Assembly: GCA_036796215.1 (NCBI GenBank)
Contig: DAIRDJ010000003.1
Span: 4,767 to 68,766, forward strand
Direction of reading: 5' to 3'
Length of the DNA: 64,000 bases
Source of the DNA: SLRI01 sp036796215
Lineage (GTDB): Bacteria > Pseudomonadota > Alphaproteobacteria > Geminicoccales > Geminicoccaceae
In this document: piece after piece, positions 63,649-64,000 of the stretch
Layout: every line of letters begins with the position of its first letter
Numbering within the stretch: position 1 is the stretch's first letter
Position numbers and translations under genes: made by a program
The notes under the pieces: generated by a model
What the model saw: the letters and a program-made list of their open reading frames with translations, nothing else
What the model was told of the DNA's origin: nothing
The model's database searches: none

Positions 63649-63666
63649 ACAAGGCGCGGGCGAGGC

Positions 63667-63918
63667 TCAGGGTCGCCACTGGCCGTCGTCGATCAACTCT
63701 TTAATGGAGTGACCGCCCAGGGAGATGCCTCGACTGAGCCGGGCGAGGTTTTCGCACGCCCGCCGGGCACGCTCGCGGGGATCGTCGGTCGCCAGTGCCG
63801 GGGCCAGTCGAGCGACTGGTTCGCCATCACGGTTGATGACAAGGACTTCGCCGCGCTCGACCCGATCGAGCAGTTCTTCGAACGTTTTGCCCGCCTCGAC
63901 GGCATCGACCGTGCGCAT
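63667..63918 (-). CDS. Type II antitoxin, Phd/YefM-like
   Basis: Small antitoxin of the prevent-host-death family. The 83 residues have the N-terminal dimerisation/DNA-binding part MRTVDAVEAGKTFEELLDRV with VLVINRDGEPVARL, then a charged C-terminal tail that would wrap a toxin. The ATG at 63918 is preferred over one at 63948 because GGAG is well placed. A toxin gene usually follows in the same direction, but only 66 bp remain before the converging RND gene ends, so none is encoded there. An upstream partner could lie beyond the right edge. Confidence 0.85.
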   Translation of the reverse strand: MRTVDAVEAGKTFEELLDRVERGEVLVINRDGEPVARLAPALATDDPRERARRACENLARLSRGISLGGHSIKELIDDGQWRP

Positions 63919-64000
63919 GACGTCTCCAGAGCATCGCCGTCCAAGCATACTCAGAGCCCTCTCTGATTGGGGTCGTTGGTGTCAAGCTGCTCCGCTTCTT

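Noticed and set aside
63601..63666. A toxin gene paired with the antitoxin
   Set aside because: Only 66 bp and a hairpin; no frame long enough for a toxin.

Overview
The window is a very GC-rich stretch of a Gram-negative bacterial chromosome, densely packed with housekeeping genes. The order tpiA-secG-pyrG-kdsA-eno-ftsB-pdhA-pdhB, a pyruvate dehydrogenase E1-beta carrying its own lipoyl domain, a DAP-type MurE, and the groupings rodZ-like/ispG/hisS and lysC/ptsP/prfA/prmC all point to an alphaproteobacterium. A Rhodospirillales- or Geminicoccales-like lineage is my guess from gene order and base composition, not something I can prove here.

Layout. (1) 1-7158, minus strand: central-metabolism operon tpiA, secG, pyrG, kdsA, eno, ftsB, pdhA, pdhB (cut by the window edge). 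(2) 7334-9223, plus strand: PpiD/SurA-type periplasmic foldase, followed by about 550 bp with an eroded membrane-protein remnant. (3) 9770-29071, minus strand: an almost complete division and cell wall (dcw) cluster, rsmH-ftsL-ftsI-murE-murF-mraY-murD-ftsW-murG-murC-murB-ddl-ftsQ-ftsA-ftsZ. Most of its joints are ATGA or GTGA overlaps. It closes with a terminator and then an lpxC-like gene. mraZ is not at the head of the cluster. (4) 29072-30853: AT-rich leader, RNase P RNA gene, and a peptidoglycan amidase. (5) 30898-37522: an RND efflux pump with lipoprotein adaptor, an ECF sigma/anti-sigma pair, and a divergent secreted DUF4394 protein. (6) 37623-49885, minus strand: prmC, prfA, a doubly frameshifted Na/Pi transporter, hisS, ispG, a RodZ-like protein, ptsP, a nitronate-monooxygenase-like enzyme and lysC. 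(7) 50077-54826: ubiG, mtnN, a VOC protein, a FolM-like reductase, an alpha/beta hydrolase and a TPR protein. (8) 54941-58580, plus strand: an Mla/Pqi-like lipid transport operon. (9) 58656-63600, plus strand: a PadR-controlled RND efflux operon. (10) 63667-63918: an antitoxin without a visible toxin.

Functional picture. The window links carbon flow (triose-phosphate isomerase, enolase, PDH) with the supply of envelope precursors: KdsA for Kdo, the Mur ligases, MraY and MurG for lipid II. It also carries the division machinery that uses them, envelope quality control and recycling (PpiD, amidase, Mla-like transport), and two efflux systems with their likely regulators.

I found no convincing undescribed multi-gene system. 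The observations most worth a second look are: an LpxC homologue lacking a zinc-binding Asp and a second active-site Asp; short in-frame tandem duplications at the N-termini of several dcw genes and inside ftsQ; an mraZ-less dcw leader with a DnaA-box-like site and phased G-rich repeats; a BIME-like double palindrome between ispG and hisS; two one-base frameshifts in a Na/Pi transporter; and an ECF/anti-sigma/DUF4394 module beside an RND pump.
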